A stretch of 58,048 nucleotides of DNA from contig JBKPCD010000119.1 in assembly GCA_046727175.1 (NCBI GenBank), positions 1 through 58,048 on the forward strand, given 5' to 3'. The notes under the pieces were generated by a model. The model did not search any database and was not told the DNA's origin. It saw only the letters and a list, made by a program, of their open reading frames with translations. Positions 18,237 through 27,154 of this stretch are shown here, in pieces. The position numbers were made by a program, and so were the translations under genes. This DNA is from JBKPCD01 sp046727175 (lineage in GTDB: Bacteria > Acidobacteriota > Vicinamibacteria > Vicinamibacterales > 2-12-FULL-66-21). Every line of letters begins with the position of its first letter. Position 1 is the first letter of the stretch.

Positions 18237-18833
18237 GTGCAACCCATGTTCGTCCCTGACGTGGAAAACGATCCGAAGCCAGGCCCGTATCGCGATCTGA
18301 TCGAACGCATGCGGCAGGACGGGCTCGAGTACCCACAGATCTGGCATTTGTTCGCGTACTTGCCGTCGGCGACCGATCACCTGGCGCGTTTCACTCAGGA
18401 GGTGCTGCGCGGGCCGTCTCCGCTCAGTCCGGGAATGCGGGAGCTCATCGCCGCGTACACGTCGCACCGCAACGACTGCCCGTTTTGAATCAAGTCTCAC
18501 GCCGCAGTTGCGGCGGAGCTCGTGGGAGACAAGGCGCTGGTCGAGGGCGTGCTGGCCGATCTCGAGTCGTCTGCGCTCGACGAACGTCACAAGGCGCTGT
18601 TCCGGTTCGTCGACAAGGTCAACCACGACTCGCCGAGAATTGGTCCCGCCGATCTCGACACCGTGCGCGCCGCCGGGTGGACCGACGAAGCGCTGTACTT
18701 CGCCATCACGATCTGCGCGCTGTTCAATTTCTACAATCGCTGGATTGATGCGACGGGCGTCCATGCCATGTCGGACGAGGCCCATCGGCTCGGCGGGAAA
18801 CGCATGGCAACGCAGGGTTATGCGCGCAGCTAG
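18237..18833 (+). CDS. AhpD/carboxymuconolactone decarboxylase-like peroxidase-related protein, probable CxxU selenoprotein
   Basis: The two open segments are in one frame and are divided by a single TGA at 18486-18488. Read through, the 198-residue protein is continuous with the AhpD/CMD peroxidase-related family: N-terminal FVPDVENDPKPGPYRDLIERM, the HLARFTQEVLRGPSPLSPG helix, then SHRNDCPF-(TGA)-IKSHAAVA. In the family this site is CxxCxxxH, the redox pair plus proton-relay His. Here it is Cys81, TGA84 and His88. TGA thus replaces exactly the peroxidatic/resolving cysteine, the position used for selenocysteine in CxxU redox proteins. A stem-loop starts 5 bases after TGA (see 18494-18530). 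The second half (ALVEGVLADLESSALDERHKALFRF to YARS) is intact. GTG 18237 or ATG 18246 may start it. A TGC-to-TGA mutation is the main alternative. Confidence 0.8.
18494..18530 (+). promoter_or_regulatory. Candidate bacterial SECIS stem-loop downstream of the in-frame TGA
   Basis: GTCTC (18494-18498) pairs with GAGAC (18526-18530), and AC (18499-18500) with GT (18522-18523). GCCGC (18501-18505) pairs perfectly with GCGGC (18510-18514) around the 4-base loop AGTT. Bulges lie on the 3' side. The apical loop starts 17 bases after the TGA and has G at its second position, which agrees with the published bSECIS description (G among the first two loop bases, loop about 16-37 bases from UGA). Coding constraint on the same bases is a caveat. 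Confidence 0.6.
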
Positions 18834-18949
18834 ATGCTGGGCGTGCGGATTCACGCATTTGCCCTGAGCTTGTCTCTGTTCTGCCACACACTCACGACCC
18901 CACCACCGTATCCTTGGATCTGCCGCGCCTGGAATCAAGGGAAGATTGC

Positions 18950-19790
18950 ATGACGACACGCAACCTGCACGACGATCACGACGACTTCGGGGGCCTGCAG
19001 CGCGACTTGCGCGCGACCGGTGCTGCGATCCATCGCCGAAATCTGCTGAGCCTGGCCGCACGAGTCGGTGTCGGCGTCAGCGCGCTCCAGCTGCTTGGCT
19101 GCGGCGGGTCGAGTCCGACGACTCCAAGCGATACGACGAGCGGGACGACAACGGGAACCGGCTCGTGCACGTCGAGGATTCCCGAGGAGACTCAGGGACC
19201 GTTTCCGGGCGACGGATCGAACGGGCCGAACGTGCTTGGTCTGGCGGGCGTCGTGCGCAGCGACATCCGTTCGAGCTTCGCGGGACTGTCCGGCACCGCC
19301 GACGGCGTGCCGCTGACGATCGCCCTCACGATCGTTTCCTCGTCGACGTGTGCACCGCTCGCCGGCCGTGCGGTGTACATCTGGGCACTGCGATCGACTT
19401 GGACGCTACTCGCTCTATTCCTCAGGCGTGACGAATCAGAACTACTTGCGTGGCACACAGGAAGCTGACTCGGGCGGGCGGGTCACGTTCACGTCGGTTT
19501 TTCCGGGCTGTTACGCGGGACGGTGGCCGCACATTCACTTCGAGGTGTACCCGAGCCTCTCCGGAGCGACCAGCGTGTCGAACAAAGTCGCTACCTCGCA
19601 AATCGCTCTGCCAAAGGCGGCGTGCGATTCGGTGTACGCCACACCGGGATATGACGGCAGCGCCAGAAATCTCAGCCAGGTATCTCTCGCAACCGACGGC
19701 ATCTTCAGCGACGGATACGCGCTCGAGCTCGCGACGATCAACGGGAGCCTAGACGGCGGACTCACAGCCACTCTGACCGTTGCTATCTGA
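18950..19790 (+). pseudogene. Exported intradiol ring-cleavage dioxygenase-like lipoprotein, split by a one-base insertion
   Basis: ATG 18950 follows an AAGGGAAG ribosome-binding site. The N-terminus has an RR-containing signal (HRRNLLSLAARVGVGVSALQ) ending in a lipobox LLGC. The first frame reads through SRIPEETQGPFPGDGSNGPNVL to GRAVYIW, and the second continues as HCDRLGRYSLYSSGV and on to WPHIHFEVYPS and the C-terminal VAI at 19790. An extra G in the GGG near 19384 explains the shift. Tyr in the YSLYSSG block and the two His of WPHIHFEV correspond to the Fe(III) ligands of protocatechuate/catechol dioxygenases. Secreted homologs of unknown substrate are common in Acidobacteriota. If the frameshift is an assembly error, this is an intact 280-residue enzyme. 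Confidence 0.8.
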
Positions 19791-19830
19791 TTCGACTGTC
19801 ACACCGCACCGATGCACGGCCCACGGCCTT

Positions 19831-19883
19831 CTCACCAAGATCACCAAGGCCGCAAAGACCACCAAGAAGACCACCAAGAACGC
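19831..19883. repeat. CACCAAGA-type tandem spacer repeat
   Basis: TCACCAAGA, TCACCAAGG, ACCACCAAGA and ACCACCAAGAACGCC units follow one another between the convergent dioxygenase and TRAP permease genes. No inverted partner arm is visible, so this is a one-armed member of the spacer-repeat class. Confidence 0.6.
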
Positions 19884-19923
19884 CATCGCGTGAGAGTGAA
19901 CATCGTTCGTGCTGGAACATGGT

Positions 19924-21772
19924 CTACCCGCGGTATCCAAGAATCATTCGCGGCAGCAGGAGCGTGAAGAACGGAAAGATCGCGATCACGGCCAGTCCGA
20001 TGAGCAGCGCGACGAGGTACGGCACGTACGCCCGGCTCACGTGATCGATCTCCACACGCGCGACGCCAGCCGCGATTGACAGGCCGACGCCCACCGGCGG
20101 CAGGAAGAACGCGATCCCCATCGCCGCGACAATCACGATGCCGTAGTGAACGGGATCGACACCGATCGATCGGCTGATCGGAAAGAGGATGGGCCCGAAG
20201 ATCAGCAGCGCCGGCAAGCCCTCGAGCAGCGCACCGATGATGACGAAGATCGCAATCGTGAGCGCGAAGAACGTGACGCGACCGGCGCCGGCGATCCATT
20301 CGCCGAGCGTCTGCGGCACCCACTCGCGAACGAGAATCCACGCGAACGCCGCAGCGGCCGCCAGGACCCACAGCGTCGTTGCCGTGACGATTCCGCTCCG
20401 GGCGAGCTGATGAGCGACTTCGGTTCGTCGAATGCCATTCAGCCAGACTCCAGCCGCCAGCGCGTAGACGACGGCGAGCAGCGCGGCTTCGGTGACCGTG
20501 GTCGCGCCCGAGAAAATCCCGCCGAAGAGGAGTACAGGAAGACCCAGCGGGACGATCGCCCGACGCGCGGCCCGCGCCAGGTGTGCTCTCGACGGTGGCG
20601 GTGAGACGGGCCACGCTTCGCGGCGCGCGCGCACCGCGATCAGCATGAGCAGGACCCCCGCCAGGATGAACGCGGGAACGAAGCCCGCGAGAAACAGCGT
20701 GACGATCGAGAGGTTCACGAGGGATCCCAATACGACCATCGTCAGGCACGGTGGGACGAGGATACCCATCGCGGACGCGGCAGCCACGACGCTGACGGCT
20801 TCGGGTCCGGAATAACCGCCCCGCCTCATCGAGGGCACGAGCAGCGAGCTGATCGCCGATACGTCCGCGGCAGTCGAGCCCGAGATGCCGGAGAAGAGCA
20901 CTTCGGCGACGACGGCGACCATCGCGAGTCCGCCGCGAACGCGCCCGACGATTGCCATCGCGAGATCCACGATGCGTTCGGAGATGCCTCCCGTTTCCAT
21001 CAACGCGCCGCCGAGGATGAAGAGCGGAATCGCGAGCAGGACGAACGAATCGACGCCGCCAAGGATCTTGATCGGCAGGATGATCACGCTGACGCCGCCG
21101 ATGCCGAGGAGATAGGTGAGAGATGTCAGCGCAAGCGTGAACGCGAGCGGCAGCCCCAACGCTGCGGTCGTGAGAAATCCGCTGACGAGAACGAGGAGCG
21201 GAGCCGCGTCCGCCACGAGGGGCACGAGGACGGACGCCATGGACAGCGCCGCCGCGCCGAGCGCCCATGCGAGCGAGGAACGATCGCGCCACGCCGCGAG
21301 CCCTTCATTGAGAAATTGTTGAACGATTACCGCCGACATGAGCAGCAGCGCCACGGGAAGCACGACGGAGATGGCCGCGGCCGGACAGTCCGCTGGCGGG
21401 GAGCCGCTCGCCGGCGCTCGCGAGCGTCAGCCGCCAGGCAGGACCGAGAAGCATCAGGAAGAATCCGAGCAGCACGACGCGCATCCCGCGATCGACAGCC
21501 CGCCGCCGCGGCTCCGACAACAGACATACGAGGACGGTCACGCGCGGATGCTGCCCATGGCGCAGCGCGCAGACGCCTCCGATGCACATCAGCCAGACGA
21601 GCAGCAGGCGTGCAATCTCTTCCGTCCACGGGATTGGCTGTCGCAGGACGTGACGGCCGACGACCTGCAGTCCGACAACTGCTGCCTGTGCGACAACGAC
21701 GCTCGCGACGGACCAGTGAAGCACACGGTCCGCAGCCGTCGGCGCTGAGGCGTCGGGAGCCGGAGCGCTCAC
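19924..21772 (-). CDS. TRAP transporter DctQ-DctM fused permease, with a one-base frameshift at about 21383
   Basis: The 5' part (GTG 21772) is a DctQ-type four-helix small permease (ADRVLHWSVASVVVAQAAVVGLQVVGRH, then PWTEEIARLLLVWLMCIGGV). At LPASGLS the frame breaks; dropping one base in the CCGG at 21381-21384 joins it to AAAISVVLPVALLLMSAVIV and on to the DctM large permease. DctM shows GLPLAFTLALTSLTYLL, ILPIKILGGVDSFVLLAIPLFILGGALMETG, SGISGSTAADVSAISSLLVPSMRRGGYS and GILVPPCLTMVV, with about 12 membrane spans. There is no separate DctM start with a ribosome site, which supports a natural Q-M fusion of about 615 residues. TRAP permeases import organic acids using the sodium gradient with a periplasmic DctP protein, encoded just upstream with a 3-base overlap. 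Confidence 0.85.
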
Positions 21773-22773
21773 GCGCGGATCGCCTCGATCCAGGAGGTGA
21801 CGCCGAGAGCACGCGCTTCACGGTCCCAGAGCCGCTCGGCGAGGGGGAGAAGGGGCGTCGCATCGACGTCACGGATCGTCATGCCGAGCGCGACGAGCTG
21901 CGCTCGTGCGGCGCTGTCCTCACGTGGTCCCATGGCACGCTGGCGCTCGGATGCTTCGATCGCAGCACGCTCGAGCGTCGGTCGGAGGCTTGGTGCGATT
22001 CGATTGAGCGTCGCCGCTGACGCGTAGAGGCCGATCACACCCGCAATGTGGCTGGTGAGTGCCATGTAGCGCGCGACTTCATAGAACCGCTGCTGAAGTG
22101 TCGTGCTCGCGTCGTGCTCGTATCCGTCAATGACGCCGGTTTGCAGCGACGTATAGACCTCCCCGAACGCCATCGGCGTCGGGCTCGCGCCCATCAACTC
22201 GATCGCCTTGACGTAGATCGGCGATTGAATCGTGCGGATCTTCAGACCCGCGAGCTGACTCGGCTCGCTCACATCACGCGCTCGAGTGATCACCTGCCGG
22301 AATCCGAAGGAGTCTCCCCACGCCAGCGGGCGCATGCGAACGGTCGAGTCGAGGTAGTCTGCGGCCTGCCGCCCGATCCCGCCGTCGAGAACGCGGTGGA
22401 CGTGAGCCCAGTCGCGCCACAGGAACGGGAAGTCGAAGACCTGGATCTTCGGCGCAACGCTGCCCCAGATCGCCGTGCCCGACACCATGAAGTCGACGAG
22501 GCCCTCCTGGAGCTGCTGAACGACCTCGCGTTCCTGCCCGAGCGTGCCGCTCGGGAACACGCGGATCCTGACGGCGCCGTTCGTTTCGCGGTCCACGATC
22601 TCGCGGAAGCTGTCCGCGAACACGTGGAGTGCCGTCGGGCCGGCAGTCATCGAATGCGACAGACGCAGAATAGTCTGTCGGCGGTCGGCGCGCGACCGGC
22701 ATCCGACGACCAGCGCCGCGGCAGCAGCGCCGGCACGGCTCAGGAATTCACGCCGACAGCGTGTGCGCGACAT
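21769..22773 (-). CDS. dctP: TRAP transporter substrate-binding protein DctP
   Basis: The 334-residue protein starts at ATG 22773 with an RR-containing signal (CRREFLSRAGAAAAALVVGC) that ends in a lipobox-like VVGC, so it is probably exported folded and lipid-anchored. The mature part has the DctP hallmarks: LRLSHSMTAGPTALHVFADSFREIV, VRIRVFPSGTLGQEREVVQQLQEGLVDF, the substrate-carboxylate Arg in GLKIRTIQSPIYVKAIELMGASPTPMAFGEVYTSLQTGVIDG, and a long C-terminal helix. The ligand is a carboxylate of unknown identity. Its stop overlaps the GTG of the permease, so the two form a coupled unit. The larger minus-strand open frame extending to 23868 is not coding beyond this ATG because it runs antisense to the next gene. 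Confidence 0.9.
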   Translation of the reverse strand: MSRTRCRREFLSRAGAAAAALVVGCRSRADRRQTILRLSHSMTAGPTALHVFADSFREIVDRETNGAVRIRVFPSGTLGQEREVVQQLQEGLVDFMVSGTAIWGSVAPKIQVFDFPFLWRDWAHVHRVLDGGIGRQAADYLDSTVRMRPLAWGDSFGFRQVITRARDVSEPSQLAGLKIRTIQSPIYVKAIELMGASPTPMAFGEVYTSLQTGVIDGYEHDASTTLQQRFYEVARYMALTSHIAGVIGLYASAATLNRIAPSLRPTLERAAIEASERQRAMGPREDSAARAQLVALGMTIRDVDATPLLPLAERLWDREARALGVTSWIEAIRA

Positions 22774-22848
22774 GGCTTCGGTCCGTCGGTGTCTACGTGC
22801 TCCGGTTGTTCGCACGGCTGCATCGAGGCTCCGGTAGTATGTCTGTCC

Positions 22849-25191
22849 GTGAGACTCGCGTTTCTCGTCCTGTTTTTCGTGAGCGGCTTCGCCGCGCTGG
22901 TCTACCAGGTCGTCTGGCAGCGCATGCTGACGTTCTTCGGCGGCGCCGATGTCTACTCTGTCACGATCATCGTTTCGGCCTTCATGGGAGGACTCGGCGT
23001 CGGCAACCTCGCCGGGGGCCATCTTGCCGATCGACTCGATGCTCGGACGCGACTGGTTGCGTTCGCGCTGTGCGAGATCGCCGTAGCGGTGTTTGCGATC
23101 TTCAGCGCCAACATCTACTACGACATACTGTATGTCAGACTCGGCGACTGGGTCCCGGGTCGCGCCACGACAGCGGCGATCATCTTCGGCGTCACGCTCT
23201 GGCCGACGTTCTTCATGGGAACGTCGCTCCCGCTCCTCGCCCGGGCGCTGACGCAGGACGCACGCTGGCCGGCCCGGTGGGTTCCCCTCTTGTATGGCTC
23301 GAACACGCTCGGCGCCGCATGTGGCTCGCTGTGCACCGCAGCGATCCTGTTTCGAACGTTTGATTTCGTGTCGAGCGTCAGGTTGGCCGCAGGGCTCACC
23401 CTCATCGCCGCCGTAGGGGCACTCGTGGGCGCACGACTGATCCGCCGCGAGGGATACGTCCGCGACGGTCGTGCACATTCGACTGGTACGTCGCGCGCGT
23501 CTCCCGCAGCACCCGCCGCCACGATGGCCAGACCACCCAGCGGTTTCGGGCTCCGCACGTGGGTCGCAATCTACGCGCTCTCCGGCTTCGTGGCGCTGTC
23601 GCTCGAGATCGTATGGTTCAGACTTCTCGGCGTGATTCTCAAATCGAATTCGTTCACGTTTGGTCACTTGCTTGCCGTCTATCTTCTGGGAGTGGGCCTT
23701 GGCTCGCTCCTGGCCAACCATCGCCGACTGAGCTCCTGGTCGCCGGTACCTGCGTTTTTCATCCTCCAGTCCGCGATCCCGATCGTCGCCGCCGTGTCGC
23801 TCGCGCTGTTGGTCCTCGGTGTCGGTCGAATCGCGTGGGCCGATCCGCTGTGGCGCTATCTCGGCCAATACGAGACTCTGTCAAACGAGGCCGTCTTTGG
23901 TGCCGCGAGCGGAGCAGGTGCAGAGGCCACGCGCCGCGGGTTGTTCCTCGTGCTGTACGTCGCGGTGCCAGTCGCGTTGCTGGGACTCCCAACGCTGATG
24001 ATGGGCTTGAGCTTCGGTCAACTGCAGCGAGCGGTGCAAACGGATCTCGAGGCACTTGGCCGGCGTGTCGGATGGCTTCAGACCGCGAACATCGTCGGCT
24101 CGATGGCAGGGGCCATGGTGACCGGCCTCGCGCTCCTCGATTGGTTCGGGACGGCGGGGACGCTTCGGTTGTTGGTCTGCTGCTCGGCGGCGTTCGTTGT
24201 CTTGTTTCGAGGCCCGCAGCGCGCGCAGCTCGCGCGCCCGACGACTCTCGTCCTAATCCTGGGCATCCTGTTCCTGGCGTACGCGATGCCTTCGTCGACG
24301 ACGCTCTGGGCAAGGCTTCACGGAGCCGCTCGCGAGGAAGTGATTCAGGCGGAGGATGCGTCGGGCTTGTCAGTGCTCAAAACGAAGGTTGGGAGTAACA
24401 GGACCGTCGTCCACGCGAACGGGCTTGGACAGAGTACGTTGCCATACGGCGGAATCCATACCGTGCTCGGCTCGCTTCCCGCCATGGTCCATCCCACTCC
24501 GGAATCGGTCGCCGTGATTGGCCTTGGATCGGGCGACACGCTGTTCGCTATCGGTGGTCGAGCCGAAACGCGCCGCATCGACAGTATCGAGATCGTTGCG
24601 CCCGAACTCGATACGCTGCGCCGTCTCGATGGGCAGCTCGTCTACCCCGGGCTGCGAATGCTGCTGCGAGACGCGCGCGTACACCACTGGTTTACTGACG
24701 GACGGGCGTTTGTCAGGAATGGACAAGACCGATACGACATCATCGAGGCTGACGCACTCCGCCCGACGAGTGCCTACGCGGGCAATCTGTTTTCGGTTGA
24801 GTACTTCACCCTGCTGGCCGATCACTTGAAGCCGGGTGGATTTGCGGTGACCTGGACGCCGACCGACCGCGTCGTTGACAGTTTCCTGAAGGTGTTCCCC
24901 CACGTCCTCGTGTTCACGGATCTCGCGATCGGCAGCATGACGCCCGTGACGTTCGACCGCACGGCGATCGAGTCCCGCATGCAGCAGTCGTTTACACGCG
25001 ACTATTACCTCCATGGAGGCATCGATCTGGCCACTCTCCTTGCCCCCTATGTGAGTCACGAGCCGATGACGTACGGGCCGGAATTCGACCGGACGAGGCT
25101 GGTTGATGTCAATCGCGATCTCTTCCCGAAAGACGAGTTCGCGATCGGGTATCTCGGGCGCGTCACAGGAAACGGTTCAGAAACGCGATGA
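22849..25191 (+). CDS. Membrane-embedded spermidine synthase-like protein (MFS-like helices plus SpeE-like domain)
   Basis: GTG 22849 begins a 780-residue protein; the open frame upstream is antisense to dctP and has no family similarity. Residues 1-200 and 235-490 hold about 12 hydrophobic segments beginning with FLVLFFVSGFAALVYQVVWQRMLTFFGG, the signature of fused MFS/spermidine-synthase proteins. The C-terminal third (VAVIGLGSGDTLFAIGG, IDSIEIVAPELDTLRRL, DGRAFVRNGQDRYDIIEADALRPTSAYAGNLFSVEYFTLLADHLKPGG) is a class I methyltransferase-like SpeE fold. Expected SpeE catalytic residues are poorly kept (the usual YDVI.D motif is YDIIEAD). Function is not established for this family; polyamine transfer is unproven. 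It converges on the hydrolase gene with a 29-base overlap. Confidence 0.85.
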   Translation: MRLAFLVLFFVSGFAALVYQVVWQRMLTFFGGADVYSVTIIVSAFMGGLGVGNLAGGHLADRLDARTRLVAFALCEIAVAVFAIFSANIYYDILYVRLGDWVPGRATTAAIIFGVTLWPTFFMGTSLPLLARALTQDARWPARWVPLLYGSNTLGAACGSLCTAAILFRTFDFVSSVRLAAGLTLIAAVGALVGARLIRREGYVRDGRAHSTGTSRASPAAPAATMARPPSGFGLRTWVAIYALSGFVALSLEIVWFRLLGVILKSNSFTFGHLLAVYLLGVGLGSLLANHRRLSSWSPVPAFFILQSAIPIVAAVSLALLVLGVGRIAWADPLWRYLGQYETLSNEAVFGAASGAGAEATRRGLFLVLYVAVPVALLGLPTLMMGLSFGQLQRAVQTDLEALGRRVGWLQTANIVGSMAGAMVTGLALLDWFGTAGTLRLLVCCSAAFVVLFRGPQRAQLARPTTLVLILGILFLAYAMPSSTTLWARLHGAAREEVIQAEDASGLSVLKTKVGSNRTVVHANGLGQSTLPYGGIHTVLGSLPAMVHPTPESVAVIGLGSGDTLFAIGGRAETRRIDSIEIVAPELDTLRRLDGQLVYPGLRMLLRDARVHHWFTDGRAFVRNGQDRYDIIEADALRPTSAYAGNLFSVEYFTLLADHLKPGGFAVTWTPTDRVVDSFLKVFPHVLVFTDLAIGSMTPVTFDRTAIESRMQQSFTRDYYLHGGIDLATLLAPYVSHEPMTYGPEFDRTRLVDVNRDLFPKDEFAIGYLGRVTGNGSETR

Positions 25192-26260
25192 TCTCCTGGC
25201 GTCCCTCAGCCGTTTCCATGTGCCCGACGTCGTATCGCAGCAGCTTCCATCGTTCGGGATGTTTCTGCTCCGTGTAAACGCGTGTGAGCTCGCGGTCGAT
25301 GACGTCGAGTCCCTCGACCGGCGTCAGTTTGTCCTTCAAGCCGGCGAGACCGAGATGCGCGCGCGGCGCGATGAGCGCATTGATTTGTGATGTCGTGAAA
25401 TGCTTGAGCAGTCCGGGCACGTAATAGTAGACGCCGTGGCCCGAGAGGCCCTTCTGCGACAGCAGCGTGTGAAAGTCCGTGAGGCAGCAGATGTCGACCG
25501 TGACCTTCACGCGCTCGTCGAGTGCGGCGACCCACCAGGCCATCGTACTCCCCATCGAGATCCCCAACGTCGCCACGCGAGCGCGATCGACGTCCGCGCG
25601 ATCGACCAGCCAGTCGAGCCCGCGAAGGCTGTCGTACACCATCATCCCCCAGAGCACTTGGCCCTGCCACAGCATCGCCTTGAACGTGTCGAGCTCGGTC
25701 GTGTGGCTGCGCTCACCGAAGACCCAGTGATCGATGCAGAGCGCGACGTACCCGAGGTCTGTGAGCGCCTTCGCGTAGGGAACCGGCTGAAGATACTCGC
25801 GTCCGTCGACGAATTCCTGTTTTCCGATCTTGTACCCGCCGCCATGTGAATGATTGAAGAGCACGGCGGGGGCGGGGCTCTTCGGCGACTCAGGACGCGC
25901 GACGTACGCCGGCACCATTTCGATGCCGTTCAGATCGAGATCCCACGTTTCGAGGACGTAGCTGTCGCGGTGCACTTCCTGACGCTTGGCGCCTTTGATC
26001 GGGCGATGACGATCCGGGAGATCCCCCAGCAGCGCGTACAGCGCGCGTCGTCGATCGTCAGGTCGTTGCACAGCGGGCTGAATCATCGGCCGGCTTTCCG
26101 CGTTCGTCAGCGAAGAAAGAGAAGCCAGTCCCGCGAGGGTCAGCACGTCGCGTCGACCGAGCCGGGGCCCCCGCGGCGCGTCTTGTGCGCCGTGGGGTGG
26201 AAGCCGGGGCCCCCGCGGCGCGTCTTGTGCGCCGTGGGGTGGAATCGTGCGGATCGCCAT
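25163..26260 (-). CDS. Tat-exported alpha/beta hydrolase (dienelactone hydrolase/acetyl esterase-like)
   Basis: The mature region has a classical alpha/beta hydrolase fold: VLFNHSHGGGYKIGKQEF (oxyanion loop), LCIDHWVFGERS, the nucleophile elbow GISMGSTMAW with catalytic Ser, and a C-terminal His in YDVGHMET. The acid residue is probably the Asp in GLAGLKDKLTPVEGLDV or nearby. The N-terminus carries a twin-arginine leader (GRRDVLTLAGLASLSSLTNA). Unusually, it is preceded by two exact copies of a 14-residue segment (PPHGAQDAPRGPRL), coded by a 42-base tandem palindromic repeat (26161-26244). The family is common among secreted acidobacterial esterases; the substrate is unknown. The leader repeat may extend the n-region of the Tat signal without harm, or mean that translation starts elsewhere. 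Confidence 0.85.
   Translation of the reverse strand: MAIRTIPPHGAQDAPRGPRLPPHGAQDAPRGPRLGRRDVLTLAGLASLSSLTNAESRPMIQPAVQRPDDRRRALYALLGDLPDRHRPIKGAKRQEVHRDSYVLETWDLDLNGIEMVPAYVARPESPKSPAPAVLFNHSHGGGYKIGKQEFVDGREYLQPVPYAKALTDLGYVALCIDHWVFGERSHTTELDTFKAMLWQGQVLWGMMVYDSLRGLDWLVDRADVDRARVATLGISMGSTMAWWVAALDERVKVTVDICCLTDFHTLLSQKGLSGHGVYYYVPGLLKHFTTSQINALIAPRAHLGLAGLKDKLTPVEGLDVIDRELTRVYTEQKHPERWKLLRYDVGHMETAEGRQEIIAFLNRFL
26161..26244. repeat. Perfect 42-base tandem duplication, each unit palindromic, inside a coding sequence
   Basis: Units 26161-26202 and 26203-26244 are identical. Each contains CCCCGCGGCGC facing GCGCCGTGGGG around a 7-base loop, a stem of 11 pairs with one G-T type mismatch. 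Because 42 is a multiple of 3 the insertion keeps the hydrolase frame open, adding PPHGAQDAPRGPRL twice to the N-terminus. Confidence 0.9.
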
Positions 26261-26323
26261 GTCGGTGCTCCTGAAACACGAACAGCATTCTGGTTACGAC
26301 CGACTTGCGTCGTTGGAGGCGCG

Positions 26324-27154
26324 TCAAGCCAGGTACTTCACGAAAACCACCTCGTTTCGCTGCTCGTTGTAGATCAGCTCGTCGACGCTTGCGCGCACTG
26401 TCAGCAGGCCGAACCCGCCGGGGCGGATCCCTTTCGCTTCACGGACCTGCATGTGTGCGATTGGGTCATCGGGCGGCTGGCCGATGGCGGCGTGCGGAAG
26501 ATCCTCGATGTTGAAGCCGGTTCCCGGGTCGGCGATGCGGTACAACAACATCCGCTGCGCGCGCAGACACGCAATCCGTACTGTTCGCGTCGGATCCAGC
26601 TTGCCGCCCCATTCGACCGCATTCAGCAGGAGCTCTCGAAACGCGTAGGCGATCGACTCGCGCACCTCCGGCGCAAGATTGGCATCCAGGTGGGCCATGA
26701 CACCTTCGATTCGCCCGGCCGCTTCCCGCGTGCAGGGAACGACGAGCTCGACCCATTCGGGTCTCGCCGAAATGACTTCGATTGGCGGCGTGTCGGGTGC
26801 CTCCAGCGTGTCGCGGACCGCTTGAAGCAGCACTGGTGATTCCACCGGCTTGTGTACGTACTTGAACGCCTGCTCGCGAACCGCCTTCAACAGCGTCTCC
26901 GGCGCATCGTCTGATGTCATCACGACGACTCGAGGTCGCGTTTTGACGTCGCGCAGCTTCGCGAGCAGATCGAGCCCGTTCATCCGGGGCATCCAGACGT
27001 CGAGCAGGAGCAGGTCGAAGCGTCGGGTGCGAAGCGCGTTGAGCGCCTCGACGCCGTCCTTCGCGACGGACGTCGAGAATCCGGCATTCTTCAGCACGCC
27101 TTGCAGGACGTGACGGGTGGCCTTGTCGTCGTCGACAACGAGGATTTTGGTCAT
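26324..27154 (-). CDS. Response regulator with RsbW-like ATPase output (REC + HATPase_c_2)
   Basis: Residues 1-120 form a receiver domain: LVVDDDKATRHVLQ with the acidic pocket, phospho-acceptor Asp in LLLLDVWMPRMNG, the Thr/Ser in VVVMTSD, and Lys in KYVHKPVES. Residues 135-276 form a GHKL ATPase of the SpoIIAB/RsbW type: N-box YAFRELLLNAVEWGGKLD, G1 box RIADPGTGFNIEDL and G2 box GGFGLLTVRASVDELIYN. In RsbW-like proteins this domain phosphorylates an anti-sigma-factor antagonist or binds a sigma factor; here its activity would be under receiver control. The gene overlaps the stop/start of the hybrid kinase upstream by 4 bases, so the kinase is the likely phosphodonor. No anti-sigma antagonist or sigma gene is adjacent. 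Confidence 0.85.
   Translation of the reverse strand: MTKILVVDDDKATRHVLQGVLKNAGFSTSVAKDGVEALNALRTRRFDLLLLDVWMPRMNGLDLLAKLRDVKTRPRVVVMTSDDAPETLLKAVREQAFKYVHKPVESPVLLQAVRDTLEAPDTPPIEVISARPEWVELVVPCTREAAGRIEGVMAHLDANLAPEVRESIAYAFRELLLNAVEWGGKLDPTRTVRIACLRAQRMLLYRIADPGTGFNIEDLPHAAIGQPPDDPIAHMQVREAKGIRPGGFGLLTVRASVDELIYNEQRNEVVFVKYLA

Noticed and set aside
22048..22848. An N-terminal extension of the spermidine-synthase-like protein by 267 codons
   Set aside because: The extension runs antisense to dctP, has no similarity or membrane pattern, and a GTG at 22849 opens the conserved start.
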